Assembly (NCBI GenBank): GCA_944325475.1
Contig: CALVAF010000027.1
Location: 1 to 11,920, forward strand
DNA: 11,920 nt
From: an uncultured Helicobacter sp.
GTDB taxonomy: Bacteria > Campylobacterota > Campylobacteria > Campylobacterales > Helicobacteraceae
Reading direction: 5' to 3'
Positions within the stretch are counted from its first letter, which is position 1. Each line of letters begins with the position of its first letter. Position numbers and translations under genes: made by a program. This document shows, one piece after another, positions 1-7,281 of the stretch. Under the pieces are notes generated by a model, which saw only the letters and a program-made list of their open reading frames with translations, made no database searches and was not told the DNA's origin.

Positions 1-63
1 ACACTCATTAGCGAAATGCACTATGTGCTAATCGACACTAGAATCCACTTCCAAAAGGCATAA
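1..63 (+). CDS. yejB: C-terminal end of YejB-type peptide ABC transporter permease (partial)
   Basis: Frame 1 is open from the window edge to a TAA at 61-63 and ends in EMHYVLIDTRIHFQKA. The pattern 'Y-x-LIDxRIxF' close to the stop is typical of the last residues of YejB and related oligopeptide permeases, whose C-termini end in 'IDPRI.F'. Its stop lies one base before the ATG of the next gene, a YejE homologue, which is the usual yejB-yejE order. Only 20 codons are visible, so the identification rests mainly on context. Confidence 0.72.
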   Translation, partial: TLISEMHYVLIDTRIHFQKA

Positions 64-64
64 A

Positions 65-1075
65 ATGGGATTTTTCACACACCGCCATTACCACAATTTC
101 AAAGCCAATAAAAAAGCCTTTTATTCGCTGTGGATTTTTCTAGCAATTTTTCTTGTGAGTTTATGTGCAGAGTTCCTCGCAAATGACAAGCCCCTTTATA
201 TCCGCTATGACAACCAAAACTATTTTCCCATTTTTAAAAGCTATTCTGAAACAACCTTTGGCGGGGATTTTGAAAGTGAAGCAAACTACAATGACCCTTA
301 TTTACGGGATTTAATCAAGCAAAAAGGATTTTTAATAATGCCTCCTATCCCCTATTCTTATGATACCATTATCTATACCTTACCCGCTCCAGCTCCCACA
401 GCACCAAGCCTATCAAACTATCTAGGCACCGATGATTTAGGCAGAGATGTCCTAGCACGGCTACTTTATGGGCTAAAAACCTCCATACTCTTTGGTCTCA
501 TTTTAACCCTATTAAGCTCCATTATTGGGCTTGTAGCAGGGGCAGTTTGTGGGTATTTTGGGGGCAAGGTGGATTTGTTTGGACAAAGACTTATTGAAAT
601 TTGGAGTGGAATGCCTATTTTATTTATCTTAATTATTCTTGCAAGTCTGCTACAACCCACCTTTTGGACGATTCTTTTTGTGGTGTTTTTGTTTTCGTGG
701 ATTACACTTGTGCCTTTTGTGCGGGCAGAATTCTTAAAGGTTCGGAATCTTGATTATATTAAAGCTGCTAAAATGCTTGGAATCAAACCTTGGCGGATTA
801 TTTTTCACCACATTTTGCCTAATGCCCTTGTGGCGTTGCTAACTTATTTGCCCTTTATTGTATGCGGAAGTATCACCACTTTAGCCTCTTTAGACTTTTT
901 GGGGCTTGGGCTACCACCACCTAGTGCAAGCTTAGGAGAGATTCTAGCACAAGGCAAAAACAATCTCAATGCCCCTTGGCTAGGCTTAAGCGGATTTTTT
1001 ACTCTTGGGGTTTTGCTTTGTCTTTTGGTTTTTATTGGCGAGGGTTTGAGGGATTGTTTAAGGGGTGAGAAATGA
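65..1075 (+). CDS. yejE: YejE-type peptide ABC transporter permease
   Basis: Inner-membrane subunit of a binding-protein-dependent importer of the peptide/nickel class. In E. coli, YejABEF takes up peptides and microcin C. The 336 residues are close to the length of E. coli YejE. An N-terminal membrane segment (about 20-38) is followed by a long periplasmic stretch (about 40-118) with the YejE-like 'NDKPLYIRYD' segment. The 'LGTDDLGRDVLARLLYG' motif (120-136) introduces the transporter core of roughly five membrane segments. The cytoplasmic EAA loop that docks on the ATPase is clear at 230-252 (DYIKAAKMLGIKPWRIIF...ILP). The ATG at 65 follows the yejB stop by one base, and the stop overlaps the yejF start as ATGA, so the genes are probably translationally coupled. 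The substrate cannot be read from the sequence. Confidence 0.93.
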   Translation: MGFFTHRHYHNFKANKKAFYSLWIFLAIFLVSLCAEFLANDKPLYIRYDNQNYFPIFKSYSETTFGGDFESEANYNDPYLRDLIKQKGFLIMPPIPYSYDTIIYTLPAPAPTAPSLSNYLGTDDLGRDVLARLLYGLKTSILFGLILTLLSSIIGLVAGAVCGYFGGKVDLFGQRLIEIWSGMPILFILIILASLLQPTFWTILFVVFLFSWITLVPFVRAEFLKVRNLDYIKAAKMLGIKPWRIIFHHILPNALVALLTYLPFIVCGSITTLASLDFLGLGLPPPSASLGEILAQGKNNLNAPWLGLSGFFTLGVLLCLLVFIGEGLRDCLRGEK

Positions 1076-2622
1076 ATGTTTTAGAAGTTAAGAATCTCTG
1101 CTTAAAACTTGGCAATTTTAGCTTAAAAAATCTTTCTTTTACCCTTAAAAAAGGTAGTATTTTAGGCATTGTTGGGGAATCAGGCAGCGGCAAATCTATG
1201 CTAGGAAATGCCATTTTGCAGCTCTTGCCAAATCTGCAACACCAAAAGGGCGAAATCAACTTCCTAGGACAAAATCTACTCCAATACTCACAAACACAAA
1301 TGCAAAAAATCCGCAACAAAGAAATCAGCTATATCTTTCAAGAACCTCTAAGTGCCTTAAATCCCCTTCATAAAATCAAAAAACAACTTGCTGAAGCCCT
1401 TTTAATCCACAATCCAAACCTTAAAAAAGAAAGTCTCCAAGCAAGGCTTTTAGAACTCTTAGAAAATGTCCAGCTCCCACAAAAAATACTTGAATCTTAC
1501 CCTCATGAATTAAGCGGTGGGCAAAGGCAGCGAATCTGCATAGCCCTTGCTCTTGCAAACTCCCCCAAGATTCTCATCGCTGATGAACCCACAACCGCTC
1601 TTGATTCCACTACACAAGCTCAAATCCTCTCACTCCTGCAATCTTTACAAAAAAAGCTTAATCTTAGCATTTTATTTATTAGCCATGACCTCTTAGTTGT
1701 CTCAAAATTCTGCGAGGAAATCCTTGTGCTAAAGCAAGGCGAGATTATCGAGAGAGGAGAAACGCAAGCCCTTTTTAAAAACCCCAAAAACCCCTACACC
1801 AAGCTTTTAGTGGATTCCTTGCATTTTACCTACAACACCCATTTTAATTTTGGCAAAGAGATTTTAAAGGTTACAAATCTGCAAGTCTCTTACCCCACTA
1901 AAAAAAGCTTTTTTGGGAAAACTTTGGAGAGTTTTGAAGCCCTAAAGCCCCTAAGTTTTGGGCTAAAAGAGGGGGAAAGTTTGGGGATTATTGGGGAATC
2001 AGGCAGCGGCAAAACTTCCCTAGCAAATGCTCTTTGTCGCTTAGTAGAATCACAAGGGGATATGAAGCTTTTAAACCAAGATTTTTTTACACTTCAAGGC
2101 GAGAAATTAAGGGATTTTAGGAAAAATATCCAAATGATTTTTCAAGACCCCTTTAGCTCACTTAATCCCAAAATGACGATTTTGCAGATTCTCAAAGAAG
2201 GGCTTATTGCCCATAATATTAAAGACCAAGAATCAAAAATTCACCAAGCCCTTTTAGATACCCATTTAAACGAAAGCTTTTTAGAGCGATACCCAAGTGA
2301 GTTAAGTGGTGGGCAAAGGCAGCGGGTGAGTATCGCTAGAAGCCTTATTTTAAAACCCAAAGTCTTATTGCTTGATGAACCTACAAGCGCACTTGATAAA
2401 AACACCCAAAAACAAATCCTCAATTTGCTTTTAGACCTCTCTTTGCAATACCGCCTAAGCTACCTTTGCATTAGCCATGATTTAAGCGTGATTGCAAGCC
2501 TTTGTCAAAATGTCATCGTGCTAAAAAATGGCGAGGTGCTTGAGAGGGGTAGCACCAAAGAAGTCTTTAACAATCCCCAAAATCCCTATGTCCAAAACCT
2601 TCTAAAGGCAAGTGGAATCTAA
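1072..2622 (+). CDS. yejF: YejF-type peptide ABC transporter ATPase, two fused nucleotide-binding domains
   Basis: Energises peptide import by hydrolysing ATP on the cytoplasmic face of the permease pair. Two complete ABC domains are fused in one 516-residue chain, as usual for YejF. Domain 1 has Walker A GESGSGKS (35-42), Q-loop Q90, signature LSGGQRQR (147-154), Walker B with E172 and H-loop H205. Domain 2 has Walker A GESGSGKT (308-315), Q358, signature LSGGQRQR (411-418), Walker B with E436 and H469. After each domain comes an oligopeptide-ABC tail, 'NPxNPYxxxLL' (237-246 and 501-511). No key residue is missing, so both sites look active. It overlaps yejE by 4 bp and its stop touches the next start codon. 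The two Walker A regions share 23 identical bases (1172-1194 and 1991-2013). Confidence 0.95.
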   Translation: MNVLEVKNLCLKLGNFSLKNLSFTLKKGSILGIVGESGSGKSMLGNAILQLLPNLQHQKGEINFLGQNLLQYSQTQMQKIRNKEISYIFQEPLSALNPLHKIKKQLAEALLIHNPNLKKESLQARLLELLENVQLPQKILESYPHELSGGQRQRICIALALANSPKILIADEPTTALDSTTQAQILSLLQSLQKKLNLSILFISHDLLVVSKFCEEILVLKQGEIIERGETQALFKNPKNPYTKLLVDSLHFTYNTHFNFGKEILKVTNLQVSYPTKKSFFGKTLESFEALKPLSFGLKEGESLGIIGESGSGKTSLANALCRLVESQGDMKLLNQDFFTLQGEKLRDFRKNIQMIFQDPFSSLNPKMTILQILKEGLIAHNIKDQESKIHQALLDTHLNESFLERYPSELSGGQRQRVSIARSLILKPKVLLLDEPTSALDKNTQKQILNLLLDLSLQYRLSYLCISHDLSVIASLCQNVIVLKNGEVLERGSTKEVFNNPQNPYVQNLLKASGI

Positions 2623-3177
2623 ATGAAACCTAGAAAAATCACCCCTTTAAAAATCGCTTTTGTCTTAACACTCCTTACTTTACAGCTTTTTGCACTTGTT
2701 TTTACGCCCATTTCCTTGCAGGTGATTCTAAAATCCATTTATGCTCCTGCACTTTTTGGGGTTTATTCTAAAGATTTTGGTCTGCTTTATTGTCAGCTCT
2801 ATGGCGTTGCAACTCCTAGCAAAAGCTTCAAAAATGAAATTTGTGAGATTAGCGAAAAATCTCTAAAAGAAATGCGACATTTTGCGATGAATTACACACA
2901 AAACAAGATTTTTTTAGAGCAGCAATACACTCTAGGCTACCAAAATGGCTGGTGCTTTTTACAAAATGGTGGGAATCTCTTTAACGCACAAATTATTAAA
3001 GATGGCTATGGAATCGTGCAGTATTTTGATTTAAGCCAAGGCGAGATTCTTGCAAAATTAGAAACATTAGAAAACATCGCTAGAAGTCAAAAAAAAGGAT
3101 TATGGAAAGAATGGGCTAGAGAAATGGAATGCCTAAAAAGTAGCCTAGAGCAAATCTCTGAAGAAAATCAAAAATAA
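2623..3177 (+). CDS. membrane-anchored SNase-fold (thermonuclease-like) protein, predicted catalytically inactive
   Basis: A 184-residue protein with a positively charged N-terminus and a hydrophobic segment (about 10-36) acting as signal peptide or anchor, then a staphylococcal-nuclease-like domain. The fold assignment rests on the 'LYGVATP' strand (59-65, aligning with the family's RLxGIDxPE), 'LGYQNGWCFLQNGG' (104-117, aligning with the DKYGRxLAYxxxxG region), 'IIKDGYGIV' (124-132) and the closing 'IARSQKKGLWKEW' (152-164), a hallmark of the family. By that alignment the S. aureus catalytic positions R35, D40, E43 and R87 become Q58, A63, S66 and N108, and no DGDT motif is seen, so nuclease activity is unlikely. 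Four cysteines (57, 74, 111, 170) could form disulfides if it is periplasmic. Its ATG directly follows the yejF stop, which argues for coupling to the peptide importer. The function is unknown, and the homology is judged by eye. Confidence 0.72.
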   Translation: MKPRKITPLKIAFVLTLLTLQLFALVFTPISLQVILKSIYAPALFGVYSKDFGLLYCQLYGVATPSKSFKNEICEISEKSLKEMRHFAMNYTQNKIFLEQQYTLGYQNGWCFLQNGGNLFNAQIIKDGYGIVQYFDLSQGEILAKLETLENIARSQKKGLWKEWAREMECLKSSLEQISEENQK

Positions 3178-3191
3178 TTCTCAATTATTTT
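3171..3191. terminator. AT-only inverted repeat between convergent genes, possible bidirectional terminator
   Basis: AAAATAATT (3171-3179) and AATTATTTT (3183-3191) are perfect complements around a CTC loop. The repeat contains the TAA of the SNase-like gene (3175-3177) and the polA stop on the other strand (3185-3187). Every stem pair is A-T, so the hairpin is weak, but each strand ends in a short T run. Termination is inferred from position. Confidence 0.4.
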
Positions 3192-5875
3192 AACTCTCCC
3201 CAATTCTCACCCATGCTGATACTGCACTTTAATGGCACTCTTAATTGTATGATATTCTCCATAATCGAAGCGATTTTTGTAGCTTCACTATCCACAATTT
3301 CTTTGTGTGATTCAAAAATCAATTCATCATGCACTTGCAACAAAAGCTTAGATTCTAAGCCCAAATGCGTGATTTTATTCATTGCCATTTTGATAATATC
3401 TGCTGCACTACCTTGAAAAATAGCATTGATTCCCTCACGCAAAAAAGCCGCCTTTTGATACTCTTGCACGCCTTTAAAGTCAAACTTCCGCATTCTCCCC
3501 AAAAGCGTCTTAGAATACCCATTTTCTAGGATAAATTCCTCTTGTGCTTTTAAAAAGTCCTTAATCATCGGGAAAGAAGTGAAATAGTTTTGGATATAAG
3601 TTTTTGCCTCTTGAAAATTAATCTTAAGCGTTTCAGAAAGCTTTTTAGGACCCATTCCATAAATCAACCCAAAATTAATACTCTTAGCAATCGCTCTTTT
3701 TTCTTGTGCCAACTCCTCACCAAAAATCTTTTTAGCTGTCTCTAAATGAATATCCGCATCTTGCAAAAATGCCTCAATCATTGCCTTATCTTGCGAAAAA
3801 TGTGCCAAAAGCCGCAATTCAATTTGGGAATAATCCAGACTTACAAGCAAATGATTCTCCTTAGCAATAAAGCCCTTGCGTATGCGCCTCCCCTCTAAAG
3901 TTTTCACAGGAATATTTTGCAAGTTTGGATTTTTAGAGCTAAGTCGCCCCGTACTCGTGCCTGTCTGCATAAAAGAAGTGTAGATTCGATTCTCAAAATC
4001 ACTCTTAGCATGCTCAATTAAAGGTTCAATATAAGTACTATAGAGCTTAAAAGATTCACGATATTCTAGAATTTTTGGGATAATTGGATGGGAATCATAC
4101 AAAGAATTCAGTACTGATTCTGAAGTGCTATAACCTGATTTGGTTTTTTTACCTGTTTGCAAATTCAAGTCATCAAATAAAACATTCGCTAATTGTTGGG
4201 GTGAGTTAAGATTAAATCGCTTCTTAGCTAACACAAAAATCTCTTCAGAAATTTGGTGTAACTTCTCTCGCGATTTGACATTTAGCTCTAAAAAATATCC
4301 CAAATTAATCTTAATTCCTGATAATTCCATATTCATTAGACTCCAAATAAAAGGAAATTCCACATTATATGCAATCTCTAAAAGTTCCCTATCCATCAAA
4401 CTTTGTAGCTTAAAATACAGCTGATAACAAGCCGCAGCATCCTCACTAGCATACTTGCAGGCATGTTGGATTAGAACCTGTGAAAAATTTTCATTCTTAT
4501 TAACAATGTCCTTATAATGAATCATCTCATGATTAAAATGTTTTTTCATCAAAAAATCCAAATTGCAAAGCGAATCGCTTTGCAAAAGCCAAGCTAAGAG
4601 CATACTATCACGCACTTTTGAAAAATCTTGTGGAATAAAATCAAAGTTTGTTTTTAAAATCTCAAGGTCATATTTGAGATTGTGTCCAATCACGCATTGG
4701 GATTGAAAAATCTGCTCAATGCACTCTCTAGCACACTCCATACTCACTTGCGATTCCACTCCCAAATAATTATGCGCAATGGGGACATAATAGCAATCTA
4801 TTCCATTAACGCTAAAGGAAAAACCAACAATCTTTGCTTCCCGTACATCTAGCGAAGTCGTCTCAGTATCAAAAGAAAAAATGCTCTCTTTAGGCAAAGT
4901 CGCAAATAACTGCCGCAATTTTGAATCGCTATCAATTAAATTTTCTTTATAGACAAATTCTTTATTTTGATGCCCCCCCTGCGCTTCAGCCTGCAAAATT
5001 TTCTTTTTAGTAATAGGATTTTTATGCAATTTTTTTAACACGCTATTTAAATCATACTCTTTAAGTGAATCTAAAATCTTTAGCAAAGGCGAATCTTGTG
5101 GCATTTCACATTCGCTTAAATCAAAATCTTCTAGCAAATCATCTCTTAATCTTACCAGCTCTCTACTGCGATAAGCGTCCTCTTTTGCCTCACTTAACAG
5201 CTCCTTAATACGCTTTTGTGGAATCTCCTCTAAATGCTTATAAATTGCATCCAAACTTCCAAAAGTATTCAGCAGATTTGCCGCACCCTTCGCCCCAATT
5301 CCCTTTACTCCGGGTACATTATCCGCGCTATCCCCAACAATGCTTTGATAATCCACAAATTGACTTGGATAAACGCCATATTTCTCTTTGCACTCCTCTT
5401 CTCTAATCTCTTCTTTTTTACTTGGATTAAACAAAAAAGTATCTTTATCGATGAGCTGGTAGAGGTCCTTATCATGGCTAATAATCCGCACATTCACATC
5501 AAGCTTATTAGCCTGTTTGTTAATTGAAGCAATCACATCATCGGCTTCATAACCCTCAATGCTGATATTTTTAAACCCCATATCCTCCACCCATTGTATC
5601 GCCACTTCAAGCTGCAATTTTAGATCCTGTGGCACTTCTGGACGATTTGCCTTATAAAGCGGGTCAATTTGTTTGCGAAAATTCTTGCCTTTAGAATCAA
5701 GGGCAAACACCAAATAATCCTTAGGATAATCCCTATGCAGCTGCATAATCAGCTTTGCAAAACCTGTTAAAAGCCCAGTTGGGAATCCCTCATGATTTTT
5801 AAGCGGTGGCAGGGCAAAATAGCTACGAAATAAAAAACCAAAGGTATCAATAATCGTTAAAGTTTTCATAGCCAT
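3185..5875 (-). CDS. polA: DNA polymerase I with 5'-nuclease, 3'-5' exonuclease and polymerase domains
   Basis: Fills gaps and removes RNA primers during lagging-strand synthesis and repair. The 896 residues compare with 928 in E. coli. The 5'-nuclease domain (about 1-285) shows YEADDV (109-114), SHDKDLYQL (133-141) and GDSADNVPGVKGIG (181-194). The exonuclease domain keeps all three motifs: D336-T-E338, N399...D403 and Y475...D479. The polymerase has motif A DYSQIELR (681-688), motif B with R727, K731, F735 and Y739, and motif C H849-D850-E851. The first ATG (5873-5875) sits 2 bp after the terC stop, with AAGAAG 8 nt upstream. A second ATG two codons later fits the SD less well. A run of seven G lies in the linker after the 5'-nuclease domain (codons 300-301). 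The gene is convergent with the SNase-like gene and is probably cotranscribed with terC. Confidence 0.97.
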   Translation of the reverse strand: MAMKTLTIIDTFGFLFRSYFALPPLKNHEGFPTGLLTGFAKLIMQLHRDYPKDYLVFALDSKGKNFRKQIDPLYKANRPEVPQDLKLQLEVAIQWVEDMGFKNISIEGYEADDVIASINKQANKLDVNVRIISHDKDLYQLIDKDTFLFNPSKKEEIREEECKEKYGVYPSQFVDYQSIVGDSADNVPGVKGIGAKGAANLLNTFGSLDAIYKHLEEIPQKRIKELLSEAKEDAYRSRELVRLRDDLLEDFDLSECEMPQDSPLLKILDSLKEYDLNSVLKKLHKNPITKKKILQAEAQGGHQNKEFVYKENLIDSDSKLRQLFATLPKESIFSFDTETTSLDVREAKIVGFSFSVNGIDCYYVPIAHNYLGVESQVSMECARECIEQIFQSQCVIGHNLKYDLEILKTNFDFIPQDFSKVRDSMLLAWLLQSDSLCNLDFLMKKHFNHEMIHYKDIVNKNENFSQVLIQHACKYASEDAAACYQLYFKLQSLMDRELLEIAYNVEFPFIWSLMNMELSGIKINLGYFLELNVKSREKLHQISEEIFVLAKKRFNLNSPQQLANVLFDDLNLQTGKKTKSGYSTSESVLNSLYDSHPIIPKILEYRESFKLYSTYIEPLIEHAKSDFENRIYTSFMQTGTSTGRLSSKNPNLQNIPVKTLEGRRIRKGFIAKENHLLVSLDYSQIELRLLAHFSQDKAMIEAFLQDADIHLETAKKIFGEELAQEKRAIAKSINFGLIYGMGPKKLSETLKINFQEAKTYIQNYFTSFPMIKDFLKAQEEFILENGYSKTLLGRMRKFDFKGVQEYQKAAFLREGINAIFQGSAADIIKMAMNKITHLGLESKLLLQVHDELIFESHKEIVDSEATKIASIMENIIQLRVPLKCSISMGENWGELK
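4973..4979 (-). repeat. G7 homopolymer within polA (C7 on the plus strand)
   Basis: Seven consecutive C on the plus strand read as GGG GGG plus the last G of the preceding CAG codon, giving Q299-G300-G301 of Pol I. The tract lies between the 5'-nuclease and exonuclease domains. Read from the sequence, one added G gives a stop after four further codons, and one lost G also reaches a stop within about 15 codons. Confidence 0.9.
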
Positions 5876-5877
5876 TT

Positions 5878-6621
5878 TTAGAACTTCTTTTGCAAAGCAA
5901 GATGCTTTTTCTTGATATAAATATTAATGGATTCCACACCCAAAGAAAATGCCACAGCAAAATAAATATAGCCTTTAGAAATATGAAACTCCAAGCCCTC
6001 AGCCACCAAAGTAACCCCCACTAAAATCAAAAAGGCTAAAGCAAGGATTTTAATCGTTGGATTTTCATCAACAAATTCTGAAATACCCTTACTCGCAAGC
6101 ATCATAACTAAAACTGCCACAATCACTGCAATCATCATAATTTCTATATTATTAACCATTCCCACTGCAGTAATCACTGAATCAAGCGAAAACACAATAT
6201 CTAAAATCGCAATCTGAATAAGTATGCTAAAAAAACCTCGCTTCGTCCCTTCTTTTAGTGTGGATTCATCGCTTTTTTCTCCAACATTATCGATGTCATG
6301 GTGGATTTCTAAAGTGGATTTAGCTATCAAAAATAATCCCCCTAGAATCAAAACAATATCCCTCCCTGAAATCTCTTGAGAAAAGACACTAAAAAGCGGT
6401 GTTGTGAGTTTCATAATCCAAAAAAGTGAAAGCAATAGCAATAAACGCGTTGCCATTGCCAAACTAAGCCCAAAGATTCTAGCTTTTTGTCTCTGCTCTT
6501 TGGGGAGTCTACCCACCAAAATGGCAATGAAAATAATATTATCAATCCCCAGCACGATTTCTAAGCCAATCAATGTGGCTAGGGCAATCCACATCTCAAC
6601 ACTCATAACCCATTCAAACAT
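5878..6621 (-). CDS. terC: TerC/YgdQ-family integral membrane protein, probable metal-ion transporter
   Basis: A polytopic inner-membrane protein of the TerC family, members of which have been linked to Mn2+ export and tellurite resistance. From the ATG at 6619-6621 it has 247 residues. The repeated acidic family signatures are present: 'LEIVLGIDNI' (20-29, with E21, D27, N28) in the first membrane helix and 'LDIVFSLDSVITAVGM' (140-155, with D141, D147) in the second half. Around seven hydrophobic segments are visible, and the tail is basic (KKKHLALQKKF). An in-frame TTG at 6643-6645 would add eight residues. I prefer the ATG because AAGGA (6627-6631) lies 5 nt before it and because the YgdQ-like family begins 'M.F.W'. 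polA follows after 2 bp. The symbol is used at family level, and the transported ion is not shown. Confidence 0.88.
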   Translation of the reverse strand: MFEWVMSVEMWIALATLIGLEIVLGIDNIIFIAILVGRLPKEQRQKARIFGLSLAMATRLLLLLSLFWIMKLTTPLFSVFSQEISGRDIVLILGGLFLIAKSTLEIHHDIDNVGEKSDESTLKEGTKRGFFSILIQIAILDIVFSLDSVITAVGMVNNIEIMMIAVIVAVLVMMLASKGISEFVDENPTIKILALAFLILVGVTLVAEGLEFHISKGYIYFAVAFSLGVESINIYIKKKHLALQKKF

Positions 6622-6626
6622 TCTCA

Positions 6627-6631
6627 TCCTT
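6627..6631 (-). promoter_or_regulatory. Shine-Dalgarno deciding the terC start
   Basis: AAGGA on the minus strand, 5 nt before the ATG at 6619-6621. It lies inside the coding sequence implied by the upstream TTG start, and it is too close to the intermediate ATG at 6625-6627 to serve it. It therefore supports the shorter protein. Confidence 0.65.
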
Positions 6632-6650
6632 ATATCAAAATTCAATGCAA

Positions 6651-6656
6651 ATTGTA
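6651..6656 (-). promoter_or_regulatory. candidate -10 box for terC-polA
   Basis: TACAAT on the minus strand is one base from the TATAAT consensus. It is preceded by alternating A/T runs and has no good -35, as is common for the Helicobacter/Campylobacter housekeeping sigma factor. It would place the transcript start near 6644 with a leader of about 23 nt to the preferred ATG. The call is weak because the region is AT-rich. Confidence 0.35.
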
Positions 6657-6705
6657 AAGATTTTTATCTTAAAAAAGGGCTACATTATTATTTTATTGCT
6701 TAAAT

Positions 6706-6726
6706 CATAGATTGTTTCAATCTATG
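6706..6726. terminator. perfect 9-bp hairpin between msrA and terC, possible msrA terminator
   Basis: CATAGATTG (6706-6714) and CAATCTATG (6718-6726) are exact complements around a TTT loop, 57 bp past the msrA stop on its strand. On that strand the hairpin is followed by ATTTAAGC, not a real U-run, so intrinsic termination would be weak. It could instead be an operator or an RNA-stabilising structure upstream of terC. Confidence 0.42.
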
Positions 6727-6782
6727 TAAGGTTTCACAATATGTCAAAATACAACTTTCACAACGCACAACAAGCAAAATTG

Positions 6783-7277
6783 CTAAATCCGTCTTAATGC
6801 CTTACTTAAATCAATATGGCAATAGCCTTTAGGGTTTTTAACAAGGTATTTTTGGTGATAAGCTTCAGCAGGATAAAAGTTTTGCAACTCCAAAATTTCA
6901 GTAACAATATGTTGTGAGAAGCCTTTTTGCAGATTTGCCACAAATCCCCTTACTTCCTCCAAAATCACAGAATCTTTTGCATAGATTCCACTGCGATATT
7001 GTGTGCCATAGTCATTGCCTTGATAGTTTAGTGCAAAAGGGTTGATAATGTCAAAAAAACGTAGCAAAATCTCCTTTAATGGCAACTCTTTGTTTTCATA
7101 CACCACTTTCACCGCTTCTACAGCCCCTGTAACACCGCTACACACAAGCTCATAGCTTGGATTTTCTACCTTAGAGTTTGCATAGCCTACTTGCGTCTCC
7201 ACCACACCTTCAACTCGCCCAAAATACCCCTCAACTCCCCAAAAACAGCCACCGGCTAAATAAATCACTTCGCACAT
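6783..7277 (-). CDS. msrA: peptide methionine-(S)-S-oxide reductase MsrA, stand-alone
   Basis: Reduces S-epimer methionine sulfoxide in proteins and free methionine, repairing oxidative damage. The 164-residue protein starts directly with the catalytic domain: GGCFWG (9-14, nucleophile C11), GYA...NPSYELVCSG (31-48), TGAVE (50-54, with E54 at the general-acid position), GNDYGTQYRSGIY, and YPAEAYHQKY near the end. A cysteine at 153 (GYCHI) matches the position of the single resolving cysteine of short MsrAs such as the M. tuberculosis enzyme. The usual TGHAE has lost its histidine here. No MsrB domain is fused, unlike the MsrA-MsrB fusion I recall in H. pylori. The start ATG has AAAGGAA 4 nt upstream. 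No signal peptide is seen, so it is cytoplasmic. It is divergent from clpB, another protein-repair gene. Confidence 0.95.
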   Translation of the reverse strand: MCEVIYLAGGCFWGVEGYFGRVEGVVETQVGYANSKVENPSYELVCSGVTGAVEAVKVVYENKELPLKEILLRFFDIINPFALNYQGNDYGTQYRSGIYAKDSVILEEVRGFVANLQKGFSQHIVTEILELQNFYPAEAYHQKYLVKNPKGYCHIDLSKALRRI

Positions 7278-7281
7278 AAAT

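Noticed and set aside
1032..1319. 95-codon antisense frame across the yejE-yejF junction
   Set aside because: It is opposite conserved coding sequence, its composition is low in protein-like features, and no promoter or RBS was seen.
2082..2088. T7 run in yejF
   Set aside because: It encodes two phenylalanines in a continuous, well-conserved ATPase frame, with no sign of a frameshift.
3089..3096. A8 run in the SNase-like gene as a programmed frameshift or phase-variation site
   Set aside because: A-runs of this length are common in such AT-rich genes, and the encoded QKKGLW is the conserved family ending, so the frame as read is sensible.
6619..6645. Longer terC beginning at a TTG codon (6643-6645)
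   Set aside because: The SD AAGGA at 6627-6631 fits the ATG at 6619-6621, the predicted -10 box would place the transcript start at about the TTG itself, and family members begin near the ATG.
6404..6703. 99-codon plus-strand frame over the terC start and upstream region
   Set aside because: Most of it is antisense to the conserved TerC N-terminal helices, and the C-terminal residues are low-complexity translation of AT-rich DNA.
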